The notes beneath the pieces are model-generated. The model ran no database searches, was not told where the DNA came from, and was given only the letters and a program-made list of their open reading frames with translations. The position numbers and the translations under genes were made by a program. From Tuctoria greenei (Eukaryota > Streptophyta > Magnoliopsida > Poales > Poaceae), in contig JAYESD010000002.1 in NCBI GenBank assembly GCA_036927565.1, forward strand, positions 148,187,167 through 148,251,166: a stretch of 64,000 nucleotides of DNA, given 5' to 3'. This document shows positions 34,335 to 46,636 of the stretch, piece by piece. The number at the start of each line of letters is the position of its first letter. The first letter of the stretch is position 1.

Positions 34335-36703
34335 TCACAAATTTTTTTATCCATTGCAAATTATCGCTTTTCCTATTGTGCATTATAAAGGGCCAAGACG
34401 TAGATCTGGAGGAATTCTGTTAGGTGTCAACCTTGTGTATTTTGGTATAGGAGCCATATATGAGGGTGGCTACTATGTTAAGTTCCATTTGTGCAATAAA
34501 ATTGATGGCTTCAAATGGACACTAGTAACTGTCTATGGCCCAGCGCAAGACGAGCACAAGCTGAATTTTCTTACTGAATTGGTCAATTTATGCTCGCGTG
34601 AAACAGCCCGGTTTTAACAGGAGGGGACTTTAATATACTTCAACGGCTAGAGCACAAGAATAAAGATAATTTTAGCTATAGATGGTCTTTTATATTATGC
34701 AGTAGTGGAAGGTCTTAATTTATGGGAGTTAGAGATCATAGGACGCAAATATGCGTGGGCTACTTCTATGCCAAATCTTACTTTTGAGAAATTGGATCGG
34801 GTGCTAATGTCTACTGAGTGAGAACACAAGTTTCCGTTATCCTCGCTACCAGCATTGACGAGAGAAATCTCGGATCACTCCTCTTCTACTTGACTCTGGG
34901 ATCTACCATTCTGCTTTAATGTTTGAGCTGGGATGGTTACTGCGGGATGGTTTTCAGGAAATGGTTAGAGAGGTTTGGTCCGAAAAGCAGGGAGGTGTAA
35001 CACCTATAGAGAAGTGGCAAGCAAAAATTAGTAGGCTTAGACAACATCTCAAGGGCTGGGCAAAAAATGTTAGTGGGGCTTATAAGAAAAGAAAGAAAGA
35101 ACTGCAAGATAAATTGGATGCACTAGATAAAAAGGCAGAAAATGTGTTGATAACAACTGATGAGATGAACTTAAAAAACTATTTCAATAGACGTTTGGCT
35201 CAGCTTTTCAGAGAGGAAGAATTAAAATGGTACCAAAGGGCCAAGACAAAACATATACTAGAAGGGGGTTCAAATACTACATATTTTCATCTAGTGCAAA
35301 TGGAAACCATAGAAAATCGAGAATATATCAATTACAAGAAGACGATAGGATAATTGAAGGGGACGAGGGCTAAAAAATACATCACCCGTTACTATCAAAA
35401 TCTCTTCAACCCTCCAGGAGAGTTGCTTCCACCTGGATTCAGCCATTAGAGAAGATATACTAAATGGGATTGTAACAGAATAGTCCGGGACAGAGGAAGT
35501 GAAGAAAGTGGTTTTTGAAATGGAAAAAAAAAATATAGCTCCCGGGCTTGATGGTTTCCCCACGAAATTCTATCAGGCATTCTGGGATACTATTAAGGAT
35601 GATCTGATGAATATGTTTTACAAATTTCATGAAGATAACTTACAAATCTTTAGACTAAATTTTGGTACTACTGTGTTCCTACCGAAAAGTGCTGATGCAA
35701 ATAATGTACAACAATATAGGCCGATATGCCTATTGAATGTCAATTTCAAAATATTCACCAAGGTAGCAACCAACAGAATCATGCCGATAGCTCTCAAGGT
35801 GATTAATCCGACGCAAACAGAATGGGAGAAATATTATGGAAGGGGTGATAGTAATGCATGAAACGATACATGAACTACACAAGAGAAAACAGAATGGGGT
35901 AATTTTTAAAATAGACTATGAGAAAGCCTACGATAAAGTCAAATGGTCGTTTGTTAGGCAAACATTACAAATGAAAGGATTCTCAGAAAAATGGTGCAAA
36001 TGGATAGACGCGTATATAAAAGGTGGTCATATCGGAATCAAATTAAATGATCTGATAGGAGAAAATTCATGACCAAAAAAGGCCTACGTCAAGACGATCT
36101 GTTTTCCCCAATTCTGTTTAATATAGTGGGTGATATGCTGGCTATACTAATAAATAGACAAAGTGAACTGGGCTAATATGGGGAGTTCTTCCCAATCTAG
36201 TTCAGGATGGGTTGTCTATATTACAGTATGCCGATGACACAATTTTTTTATGGATCATAACTTGGAGAGAGCAGCAAATCTCAAGCTTTTATTATATACA
36301 TTTGAACAAATATAGGGCCTTAAAATTAATTTTAACAGGTGTGAGATTATGTGCTTTGGGGAAGCAAAAGATTGTGTTAGACAGTATTCTTGGCTGTTCG
36401 GGTGTAAGATGGGATCTTACCCGTTCAGATATCTAGGAATTCCTATGCACTATAAAAAACTAAACAATAAGGATTGGAAGATCATGGAGGAAAAAATTTA
36501 GAAAAACTAAGTTACTGAAAAGGTAAGAGTCTATCAGTGGGAGGAAGATTAGTATTAGTTAACTTGGTCCTGACAAGCATAGCCATATTTATGTTCTTTT
36601 TAAATCCCCAGAGGCATGTTAGAAAAACTTGATTATTTAGATCAAGATTTTTCTGGCGAGAGGGCGATCACAAAAAGAAATATAGATTGGCAAAGTGGAG
36701 TGT
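34335..36703 (+). pseudogene. LINE endonuclease and reverse transcriptase
   Basis: 34340-34900 encodes the end of an AP-type endonuclease (RRRSGGILLGVN, TLVTVYGPAQDEHK, FEKLDRVLMST, then EISDHS in a shifted frame). 34919-35353 is the linker with a coiled coil. 35499-36480 is the reverse transcriptase: NIAPGLDGFPTKFYQAFW, YRPICLLNVNFKIFTKV, FKIDYEKAYDKVKW and YADD at 36227-36238. Many stops and shifts separate these segments. The copy ends at 36703, where the Tat-lineage element is inserted. Confidence 0.88.
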
Positions 36704-37562
36704 TGTCGGAGTGTTTTTCCGGCAATTCACCCGATACTACCGTTAGTAGCTCGCGGAGTTTGTAGTTCAGTATTGGGTTCGCAGAGATTCCAAAGAGTAT
36801 GGCGAATGGACACAAGGATTTACGTGGTTCGGGCCGCCTGAGCGTAATACCCTACTCCACGGGGTGTGTAGCTGTTGTATGGAGCGTCTAAGAGCTTCAG
36901 CCAGAGATTGTGTATGTGTCAGAGAGCGTAAGAGTCCCCTTGTGTATCGTCGACCAGTCCTTTTATAGTACAAGGATTGGTCGTTACACAGTTAGACTGG
37001 CCCGACATGTGGCACCCGCGGTTAATAATGTTTAATACGTAATTAATGAGATTAATTACCCTTAATAGCGTGGTAACGGGACCTGACAGTGCTGTTACTT
37101 GTATTAAGGGCATTCTGATCGTGTGTCATTAATATGGTATTAATGACACTTAATCAGGTCTTGAAGTCTTTGATTGCCCCTTAGAGGTCCGAGTCGTTGG
37201 GGGTTCACCAGCTTGATAGCCAAGGTTGAAGGTCCGACAGTTCGGAGACGTGGCAGCTTCGGAGCTATTCGTCTAGGATGGGTAGGTCCGGTGTAGATGT
37301 ACACGCATTGATACTGGAGCTTTCCTCTGTCGGAGGTTAGGTCCGGGGGTGCCCCACAAGTGTTTAGCTCGGAGCTATCCCATGTGAGGGATATATGTCT
37401 GGTTGTAGTGTACACGTGGCAGTATCGGGACTAACCATAGATGGGAGGCATGTCCAGTCCCGTATGACATGTGGGGCCTTCGCAGGTCTTCCACTCGGAC
37501 AGGTGAAGTCCCTTTGGGCTTTTTGTAGTCCCAAGGGGTATACGGTACACAGGGTACCGACA
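36704..37562 (-). repeat. Tat element 3' LTR
   Basis: TGTCGGAGTG to GTACCGACA. On the minus strand it is preceded by GGCCTAGGGGGCCAC, a weak purine tract. The TATA-like box CTATAAAAGG is read on the minus strand near 36960-36969. Confidence 0.93.
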
Positions 37563-38100
37563 GTGGCCCCCTAGGCCCACCTCTGGGAGAAACCTTTTGG
37601 ATGGAGTCATTTTGCAGGAGGTGGGTCCATCCTTCGATTTTTGTGTCGTGTCTTCAAGGATCTTCGGATGTGATGTTGGCAGTAGTTCGTAGTTAAACCA
37701 ACACCACGTGGCATATCATGGATGCGGCAGGTGAGATATTAGTGTGCGAATCTCACGCAATTGAAGGTCACCGGTTCTCGATACGAAAATTGTATCGGTT
37801 CCGCGCGCCTTGTCAGGCCGCCGCCTTTGGGTTTCCCACCTTTCATGATGACAACCGTTCGCCTGGGGTAAGGATCTCGACTTGATCGTCTGGGTGGCCC
37901 CGGGCCCCCTTGTCATTGGCAGGGTGATGTTTTTGACTTGTATCGTCGGCTCCTCTGCGGTTTCCATCCAAGCGTTGCGGGGGCTTACTTAAGAAGGAAA
38001 GCGTGCACCATTTAGGGGTTTTTTACACCTTCATTCGATCTTGCGCTGAAATCCTCCATACTTTTGCTTGCTTTTCGTCCCTAGCTCCGCTTGTGCTGCC
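37563..38100 (+). promoter_or_regulatory. Upstream region of the antisense gene
   Basis: This lies between the LTR and the ATG at 38101. It has no ORF. The last 120 bases are a pyrimidine-rich leader (TTTTTTACACCTTCATTCG, CTTTTGCTTGCTTTTCGTCC) before GCCATGGAG, a good plant start context. A TATA-like CTTACTTAAGAAG lies about 115 bases upstream of the start. Promoter function is inferred. Confidence 0.4.
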
Positions 38101-41100
38101 ATGGAGTTGGGTCTCTACAAGAGCCGACTCAAGATCGACAGCAACTTGAAGAAGGAACGGGCCCTCATGGGGTGGTCCAGTGACTTCTTCAACCACCAGG
38201 TCCGTGCCGGCAAGCTTCCATTCGAGAAGGAGCACGCCGGCGACAAGGTGTACTTCTTCGCGTACGCCATGGTGGGACTGATCCCACCCTTTTCTTCTTT
38301 TCTCTTGATGCTGCTGGACTTCTATGGTCTGCAGCTGTACCACATTGGCCCCCACTCCATTCTTTTGGTGTCGATATTTGTCCACTTCTGCGAGATGCGG
38401 GTGGGTATTCCTCCCTGCGTCGAGCTCTTCCGCACCTTCTTCACCATCCACACCACCGGCAAGAGTGACGAGTTCCTTGGCTTTTATTACTTTGTGAAGC
38501 GCAAGAAGTGCAAGTGCCCGTACAAGTACTTGCGGTCGTTCCCTTCTATCAAGTGGGACGACTGGAAGAAGGATTGGATCGTCATCAGGGCAGGGGAGCA
38601 TGAGAGGCTGGAGTTGCCCGTAGGCCTCCCCAACGTCGACACTAAAGCTTGGAGTGAAGTTTCGGTGTTGTCGGACGCCTTCAACCCTGCTCTGACCAGG
38701 ATCCGCCAGTGCGTGGAAGGAGGGGTGACTCCTCAGACGGTATTTTGCAACTTCCTGGCCAATAGGTGAGCTCCGCTAAAGAAGAGGGAGAAACTTGCTT
38801 GGGCCCTCAACAGTGTGATGGACGATGACTGGATCAAAACCGGTTTGAAGTCCAACCTGGAAGGCGCAACCTTGGAGCTTCACCTCAAGAAGTATTAGCA
38901 CGACATCAACGTCAAGGGCGACTACTTGTCTCCGTCGGCGGCTTTCCTCCCTCTGAACATAGAGGCAGAGTTCAGCAGGGAGCTTCGGCAGAAGATGCCG
39001 GTGCTTGATGACCTTGGTGTCGTTGAGAGGCGTTCAACCACCGGGTTGGTGATCTCCGGAGCTTCCGAGGGTGGTCCCCCTTCCATCCCGGAATAGAGAG
39101 TTGAAGTCGCGGGCAAGGGCAAAGAGTTGGTCGAGCCCTCAAGCCAAAAAAGGAAGCTGGAGCACTCTGATGGGAGGTCCGTCATGCCTGCTCCTTCCCC
39201 AGCAGCTCCTTCTCCCCGGAGGGGGAGGTCTTCAACGGCGGCATCCACTCCATCATCGGCATCTCCTCGGGGTGCTAGTTCCGGCCGTGTGGCTACAGTA
39301 CCAGGACCAGTTGGAGGCTCTGGGTCCAGAAGTTCTTCCTGATGGAGGGGGGCCTCGACCAAAGCAGCGCCGACGGTTGCGGCGAGCTCCGGGGAACCTT
39401 CCGGAACTGACATGCTAGTGGCGACAGGGTCCAGTCCTGAGCGTCCTGAGAAGAGGTCCCGTGCTAACTGGTGCGGAAGCCTTTCAAGGTAAATTTTGTT
39501 TTTTACCTCAATTGGTTGTTTTGTGTTGTAACTGTGTTTTGAGTGTCTTTGTCCTTCATCCACAGGGTACCCAAGAAAGGGGCTGAAGCTCCTGTTCCTA
39601 CTACAACATCTGAAGCTGTGTAGGCGGAGGCTCCAGCTCCAATCCCAGTGCCGCCCCAAGGAGTGGATGAGGCTGCGACAGCTCCGGCGCCAGCTGTCGT
39701 AGTCTTGGACCTTGACTCATCCCCAGAAGCTCTCGTGGTAGCGTCGGACCATGGGAATGAAGATGCACTAGCGGCACATGCCCCGAAGGTTGAAGCTGAT
39801 GGTTTGGACGCTGAAATGGTGGTCGCTCCGGCCCCAGAACCGGAGACATCTGCGATTCCGGTCCTAGAACCGGAAGTTGTTGGAGCCCTGGAAGTGGAGT
39901 CGGTGTTTGATGATGCCACGGCGGTAGAGCCGGTGGTTGATGAAGCTCCGGTGGTAGAGTCGGTGACTGATGAAGTTCCGGCGCCCGAGCCAGTCGTCGA
40001 AGAAGTTCCTGCGCCTGAGACGGTTACTGTAGAGGTTCCGGCGCCGAAACCCCTGATGGTCGAAGCTCCAGCGCCTGAGCCAGCGACGGAGGAGGCGCCA
40101 GCGTTGGAGCCGGAAGTGGCTTCAGCTCCGATAGGATCTTCAATGCTTGCCCCGGAGGCAGTGGTCCTGGAGGTGCCCACGCCTGAGCCAGGGTACAAAG
40201 ATGAAGTTGCCGCCCCCCCGCCTGAGGGTCCATTTGTTGATGACCTGGCGGCGGGACCTTTGGAGCCAACTCCAGAGGTTGAAACTTCTATTGCAGGACC
40301 TTCCTCGGCTGCGGCCGAGGCTATCCCGGAGGACGGCCCTAGTGCCGTGGAAGCTCAGGAGAGCGCTCTTGTAGAGTGGGACCCGATTTTTGTCACGGAG
40401 AACCCGCTTGAGCCAGCGGAGAGGACCCCGACAGGTCCGGACCCGATCCCTCTGTCGTTGTCTATTGACAGCGCCTGCTCCAGTCTTTGCCAGGTTCAGC
40501 TGGCTTTTTACCACGACAGCAAGGCTCTCGAGGAGGAGCGTCAAACTCTTAGGAGGTGGTGCAACCAGCTCCAATTCGAGACCAAGATGGTGCAGTCGAG
40601 GCTGGCTGATGATAAGGAGTGGGTGAGGAAGGAGAAGATCCGCCTGGAGTATTGGGGTAAGCTGCTGGATGAGAGGGAAAGCATGACGCGATCCCTTGAC
40701 AACCAGTCCTGGGCCATTTACGAACAGGTCAAAGCTGCTAATAGCGCAACAGATGATCACCAAGAGAGGCTCGACGCCATCCACGCCAGTCTCATCAAGC
40801 GCTGGGAGGCTCTTGAGGAGCAGGAGAGAAAGCTGGATGATGAAGAGCAAAAACTCCTGGAGCTGCGGGACGACGTCGTGAAGAGGGAAGAAGAGCTTAC
40901 TCAGAGGCTAACTCTGGGTGACAACAGTCTCGAGGAGCGCACCAAAAAAATGGACGAGCGCTGCGAGAAAGAGGAGAAGAAGGCCTGGCAGCGAGGACAG
41001 GAACTCCACAGGAGGGAAACTGACGTTGCTGCCAGGGAGAAGAAGGTGCGGGGCCGAGAGAAGGACCATGTTAACCGCCGGAACGAGATCCACCTCCGGG

Positions 41101-41603
41101 AGGAAGAGCTCAGTAAACTCGAAAGGCAGGTTGCTGAAAAGATTCATCAGAACGCCAAAAAGGTGGAGCGTCTTGCTCGGGAGAACTCGGAGTTTGCGGC
41201 GGCCAGAAGATCCTTGGAGGAGATGCGAAGTGGCAGGGTTGCGGAGTCCCAACAAGTTTGGGACTTTCTGGGAAAAGCCAATGATGCACTGACGCCAATC
41301 GGTTTTAGTCCCGTGCGTCCGGATGATCCGGAACCGGAGCTGGACCAGGCGTTGCAGGCGCTGAGTTCAGCAGGAAACAAGCTCTCCAAGATGGGCAATG
41401 TCATTACGAACCAGCTGGAAACCGAGGGACAATCCCTGGCCAAGAGTGTTGCGGAATTTGTACCGTCGTGCTACACAAGCTGGGACCCCTAATTCCCTCT
41501 GGGCCCAGTGCTCAAAGGTCCCATCAACGGAGAGGGAGAAGCTGCCCACGCCAGCGTTTCTGAGGTTGCCCAGAAGGTTGCTTCGTTCTTCCATAGGGTC
41601 TAG
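38101..41603 (+). pseudogene. Antisense extra gene of the Tat element (gypsy-type putative transposase domain plus coiled coil), one intron
   Basis: ATG 38101 (MELGLYKSRLKI) opens a domain of about 220 residues of the putative gypsy-type transposon family (PF04195-like: FFAYAMVGLIPPFSSFLLML, YGLQLYHIGPHSIL, CPYKYLRSFPSIKWDDW). A Ser/Pro-rich linker follows. A 77-bp intron, 39489-39565 (AAG|GTAAAT ... CCACAG|GG), then joins codons in frame. After it come an acidic Ala-Pro-Glu-Val repeat region (39850-40200; units like EVPAPEP), a long heptad-rich coiled coil (40500-41250), and a C-terminal domain ending at TAG 41601-41603. In-frame stops occur at 38767, 38896, 39094, 39340, 39621 and 41490. 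Most look like CAG to TAG or CGA to TGA. Its function is unknown. Confidence 0.85.
39489..39565 (+). other. Intron in the antisense gene
   Basis: Donor GTAAAT at 39489 and acceptor CATCCACAG ending at 39565; the interior is T-rich, as in plant introns. Exon 1 leaves two bases (AG) and exon 2 supplies one (G), so splicing preserves the frame into the 614-residue open stretch beyond. This is a frame and splice-site prediction; no transcript was seen. Confidence 0.8.
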
Positions 41604-42871
41604 GACCATCTCTTTGTAGCTCCCGCTTGTATCCTCTCTTCTTTTTCTCCAATTTTGTAATCTCTTGTCTCCAAATGAATGAAATCCAAGTTTATGAATG
41701 AAATCCAAGTTTTTTATGAATTTAATTTTTTTCTTCAACACCTTTGTCCCGCTTGGCCCCCTGATAGATGTACGCAATTTGATTTTGAACATGTACCAAG
41801 AGGATGTAACAGTTGTTGAAGACTCGCGTGCTTCAGACTTGTAGAGCATAGGTTCGAAGTCTTCGGTAGTGAAGGCTCCCTGAGGTTGTCGGAGCTTAAG
41901 GGCTCCGGCCTTGACCATCATTGGAGCTTGGTAGCTCCAGCAGTGGTCTCCATCAACACGTAGAGCGTCGACAGTTAGTCCCCTGAAGTCTTCCCACCAT
42001 CTTTTGTTCACTTTGACGGCTAGCCCCATAACTTTACCGGAGCTGAGTAGCTCCAGCGATGCTAGCTAACAATGTTTAAAACATCGACTACAAGCCATCT
42101 AGGGGATGCCGGAGCTTTAATAGCTCCGGCTTAATTCACCATCATCATGAGATCTTTATTTTTCCTGCACACTGAAGTCAAGAAAAATAGTAAAATTTGT
42201 TTCCTATCTATAACTCAGTTGCGACTTACTATTCTCGTAAGAAATTTTTGGGTCGAGCGCAATTCTTCATACAATCAAGTGCACTGAGTTGTTTTCTCCA
42301 AGTCCAATTGTTTTCAGGACCCGCCTTACTTTGGCCTACCGGGGTGTAGGTAGAGTGGCGTACTTAGGGTGCAGGACCAGGCTATGTCGATAGCACACTC
42401 TGGACCTAGATTGGCTGGCGGCATTCAGGCGAGTGAGCCATTCAACAACATGAAAACCCGGAGGAATTAACAATATGACTCAAGTTGTACATGAACTAGT
42501 TGATCTAAAAAATTCTTGAGAATCGCACAACTTTGTTATAGACAAGAAAGGGAAAAATAAAAAATAATGAGCTTGTACAAAGTAAATGCACATGAAGTCT
42601 GTTTTCACACAAAGATAACTTTCATTATAGGTCCGGGGTACAGGGGAAAAAAGTACACCCTTAGGGTATGGCACTAGGCTAAGTGTGTTTTGTTTCTTGT
42701 TTGACCCAAGGTAGCTAGCTACACTTTTAGTTCTGAGACTGTGACAAGTGTTGCCTGAACTTTGCGGACCTTCCAGAGAAGGTCCGGCTGTTCTCCCGGA
42801 GGAGCTACCTGACTCTGTACAATGACTCTATAACATACATCACGTGTAATTACATACTCACCTCCGTGATA
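41604..42871. other. Spacer between the converging antisense gene and pol
   Basis: No ORF is supported. A 19-bp direct repeat ATGAATGAAATCCAAGTTT lies at 41675-41693 and 41694-41712, in the likely 3' end of the antisense gene, with AATGAA-type signals. 41860-42140 has many GGAGCT/AGCTCC and CTCCGG words, similar to the LTR. Confidence 0.6.
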
Positions 42872-44194
42872 TTAAGCGTAGAACTTACGGAGGTGCTCAA
42901 TGTTCCAAAGATTAGGGAGAGGTGTCCCATCCTCGGTTGCCAAGCGAACGCATCCGGGACGGGTTACTTTAATCACTCGGAAGGGTACTTCCCAGCTAGG
43001 GGAGAGTTTGTTTAACCCTTCTTTGGATTGTATTCTCCGTAGCACCAGATCGCCTTCCTCGAGCTGTCGGTTGTGAACATGCCTTTGGTGATAGCGCCGG
43101 AGAGCTTGGCGGTATCGGGCATTCTGAATAGCTGCTCGGCACCTTCCCTCTTCAAGGAGGTCAAGGTCTTCACGCCGGAGCTGGTCCTGCGCGGCATCGT
43201 CGAAGGTCCGGACCCGGAGCGACCCCAAGGTGATTTCTGGAGGAAGGACTGCTTCAGCTCCATACACCAGGAAGAAGGGTGTCTCTCCAGTTGACCGGTT
43301 TGGAGTTGTCCTGTTGGCCCATAGAGTGGGCGGAAGCTCTTCGATCCAGTTGGATCCATGTTTTTTCAGACGCTCATATGTGCGCGTCTTGAGTCCTTTT
43401 AGGATTTTTGCATTTGCTCTCTTGGCTTGGCCATTGCTTGCCGGGTGAGCTACGGAAGCGTAGCTGACTTGAATGCCGAGATCTTCGCAATATCCTTGGA
43501 ATGCAGAGCTTGTAAATTGGGTCCCATTATCGGTTATGATTTTGTTTGGGACTCCAAATCTGCATACGATGGACTGTAAGAAGTTGATGGCTGATTGCGT
43601 GTTTATTGTCACAACTGGAGTTGCTTCCGGCCATTTGGTGAATTTGTCAATGGCGATGTACAGGAACTTGTAACCTCCGACGGCTCTTGGGAAAGGTCCC
43701 AAGATATCCATCCCCCACACAGCAAAAGGCCATGTAGAAGGTATCATTTGTAGAGGCTAGGCCGGTGTGTGAATTTGTTTTGCATGAAACTAGCATGCTT
43801 CACATTTCTTCACCAGCTCAATTGCATCATGGAGCGCTGTAGGCCAGTAAAATCCATGTCGAAAGGCTTTACCGACCAGCGTGCGGGAAGACGCGTGGTT
43901 CCCACACTCGCCTCCATGGATTTCTGCGAGGAGCTCGCAGCCTTCTTCCCTTGTAATGCACCGCATTAGGACGCCATTAGCACTGCGCCGGTAGAGATCC
44001 CCTTCTACCAGCGTGTATCTTTTAGCCAATCTGACTATCCGGTCAGCGGATACATTATCTTCAGGAAGGAAGTTGTCTTTCAAGTAGCTCCGGATCTCCG
44101 AGATCCATGCATTGGAGCTAGCTTGAGCATTTGAGTCTTGCGTGAGGCTTGCTCGGAGCTTCCGGCGGCACCTACGACCCTTGATGGCTACCAT
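42872..44194 (-). pseudogene. Tat element integrase
   Basis: Minus-strand 44194-43790 has the HHCC zinc region (GECGNHASSRTL ... HDAIELVKKCEAC). After a TAG, 43747-42872 has the catalytic core (VWGMDILGPFP, IITDNGTQF) and a C-terminal domain ending LWNIEHLRKFYA. The third catalytic residue of the D-D-35-E set, expected as Glu in NGQAERAN, is Lys (codon 43421-43423). This enzyme would be inactive even without the stop. Confidence 0.92.
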
Positions 44195-45261
44195 GGTAAT
44201 AGGGCCATCGGGACTGCCAGATTTGAGGTGTTGTTCTCGCCCCCTTCGCTCAGTTTGGCAGGCTGAGCTGTCGGTTTAGACAACCTCCAAACGAATGTTC
44301 TGTCGGGAGCCGAAGCTCTGGTTGACGCTTTCGTTGAGAGTTCATCAGCTTCAGCGTTATGGAGACGTTGTACATGGTGGAGGTCCAAGACTTCGAAGTC
44401 CTTCTAAAGCCTCGGTACTTCGAGGAGATAAGAAGCTAGTTGGGGATGGTTGTAGGAGCATTCACTCTTCACCTGTTTAATGATGAGCTGCGAATCTCCC
44501 TTGACCAACAGCTGCTTGACACCATATGATAGTGCCACCTTTACTCCATAAATGAGTGCTTCATATTCCGCCATGTTGTTGGTCGCCTTGAAGTCAAGGT
44601 GCACCATGTATTTAACCTTCTCCCCGGTCGGAGCGAGGACAAGGACTCCAGCTCCGGCCCCCTACTTCTTCATGGAGTCGTCGAAGTAGAGAGTCCAATG
44701 AGGCTCGGTGAAGACCGGAGCCTTGAGTTCCGGCTTCTGCTCACTAGGGCCCCCAGGATTTGATGGAGAGGGGGTCCATTTCGGCACAAAGTCCTCCAAT
44801 GCTTGACTTTTGATTGCTTGTCTTGGGACGAATTCAAGGTCAAACTCGGCCAATTCCGCTGCCCACTTTGCAATGTTCCCAATGGAGTTGGGATTATGCA
44901 AAATCGCTCGCAGTGGATATGAAGTCACCACTGAGATCTTGTGAGCTTGGAAATAATGTCGGAGCTTCCCGGAAGCAATAAGAACTGCGTATAGCAGTTT
45001 ATGTACTTCTAGGTACCGAGTTTTGGCGTCGTGGAGTACTTCACTGATGAAGTACACTGGGCGTTGGACTGTTCGGTCCCTCCAGGAGGGGCCCAGAGCT
45101 TCCTCCTCATCGACCCGGACCCTCCCGGAGGGGTCCGGACCTTCTTCGGGGATCGTCGGGTCCTTGTTGGAGGAACCCGGAGCTTCTTCAGGAGTGACCT
45201 GGACCCTCCCAGGGGGGTCCGGCTCTTCTTGCTCAACAAGAGTAACTCCTTGTTGACTCAA
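44195..45261 (-). pseudogene. Tat element RNase H domains
   Basis: From 45261, a low-complexity PDPPGRV-type linker leads into the first RNase H-like domain (QRPVYFISEVLHDAKTRY, LHNPNSIGNIAKWAAELAEF). A second, archaeal-type RNase H follows: YFDDSMKK, stop, GAGAGVLVLAP, NNMAEYEALIYG, LLVKGDSQLI, and further on RLHNAEADELS. The first Asp-Gly-Ser of the second domain is Asp-Asp-Ser. Stops at 44662-44664 and 44404-44406 break it. Two RNase H domains are a Tat-lineage hallmark. Confidence 0.85.
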
Positions 45262-46612
45262 GTTTGGGGGCTAGGACCCAGGCTCGCCTTCAGGAACCTC
45301 CTGACTCTCCCGGAGGGGTCTGGATTCCTGAGCTTGTAGCGGTTCTAGTCTCTCCGCAACCAGGACCATGCTGACAAACTCGTCAGTTGCCGAAATGTAA
45401 AGCAGTAGAGGCTCACCAGGGTTCGGAGCTGCTTCAGCTCCTGAAACGCCTTTTCTGCTTCTTCAGACCATTGGAATGATCTGGACTTCCTCAATAGCTT
45501 GAAAAAGAGTAGTGCCCGTTCCGCCAGTCTTGAGATGAACCGGCTGAGGGCGGCTAGACATCAAGTCAGCTTCTGGACATCCTTGATGCGGGCTGGTGGC
45601 CGCATATCTTCAATGGCTTTAATCTTCGTCGGATTTGCCTCTATGCCTCGGTGGTTTACCAGGAAACCAAGAAGCTTTCCGGAGCTAACCCCGAAGACAC
45701 ATTTGTCCAGGTTTAGCTTTGTGCGAGTGACTCGCAACTTATCGAAGATAGCTTGCAAGGTGTCAAGAAGTGACTCCTTGTCCTTAATCTTGACGACGAT
45801 GTCATCAACATACACTTCCACTACGTCTCTGATGAGATCTCTAAAGGTTTTATACATAGCTCGTACAAATGTTGAGGCTGCATTCTTGAGACCAAATGGC
45901 ATGGCAGTATAACAATACAATCCATCTACTGTGATGAAAGAAGTATGCTCTTCATCTTCCCTATACATTCTGATTTGATGGTACCCAGAATATGCATCTA
46001 GAAAATACAGTAATTCACACCCAGAGGTGGAATCCACTATCTGATCTATTATAGGTAGTAGGAATGGATTTTTTGGACATGCCTTATTCAGTGTTGTGTA
46101 GTCGATACACATTCGAAGCTTCCCGCCGGCCTTGGGTACAATGACTGGGTTTGCCAGCCATTTTGGGTGGAAGACCTCTCGAATGAATCCAGCTTCAAGC
46201 AACTTCTTCACTTCTTGTTGTATGAAGTTCTGTCGCTCTACTGATTGCTTCTGAGGCTTCTGATGCCCAGGCCGAGCGTCAGGGTAGATCTTTAGATTAT
46301 GCTCGATCACTTCCCTAGGGATACCAGGCATTTGTGAAGGTTGCCAAGCAAACACGTCGACATTAGCCCAGAGGAAAGTGATGAGCGCGAGTTCCTATTT
46401 GTCATTTGGACCTCCCAATATACGGGTGGTCTAAGCGGCGTCTGAACCGATTTGGACGACTTTGATGGGAATGTCGTGTCGTCGCTTGGTTGCACGCGAG
46501 GTGCAGAGGTTGAGCATCGATGACGAATGCTCGGTGGTTTCGGAGCTTGCTCCCTTCCAGATTCTTCTTCTTGCGATGTGGCAAGCACGTGAAGTTCTTC
46601 CAGAGCTGTCAC
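45262..46612 (-). pseudogene. Tat element reverse transcriptase
   Basis: 46355-45561 on the minus strand carries the fingers and palm: VERQNFIQQEVKKLLEAGFI, GKLRMCIDYTTLNKACPKN, FLDAYSGYHQI, AMPFGLKNAASTF, and YVDD at 45801-45812, all intact. A stop at 45561-45563 precedes the connection region (SEEAEKAFQELK in a shifted frame). 46612-46356 is the linker from protease. The stop at 46307-46309 belongs to another frame. Confidence 0.9.
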
Positions 46613-46636
46613 TCCGGCGGTGCGATCTCCACGGAT

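Noticed and set aside
38023..38601. 192-codon minus-strand ORF near the Tat 3' LTR
   Set aside because: Opposite to the well-supported gypsy-type transposase domain on the plus strand; no motifs of its own.
39503..40198. Minus-strand ORF of 231 codons rich in Gly/Ser/Thr/Ala
   Set aside because: It is the mirror of the Ala-Pro-Glu repeat of the plus-strand antisense gene; its repeats come from that DNA and it has no independent features.
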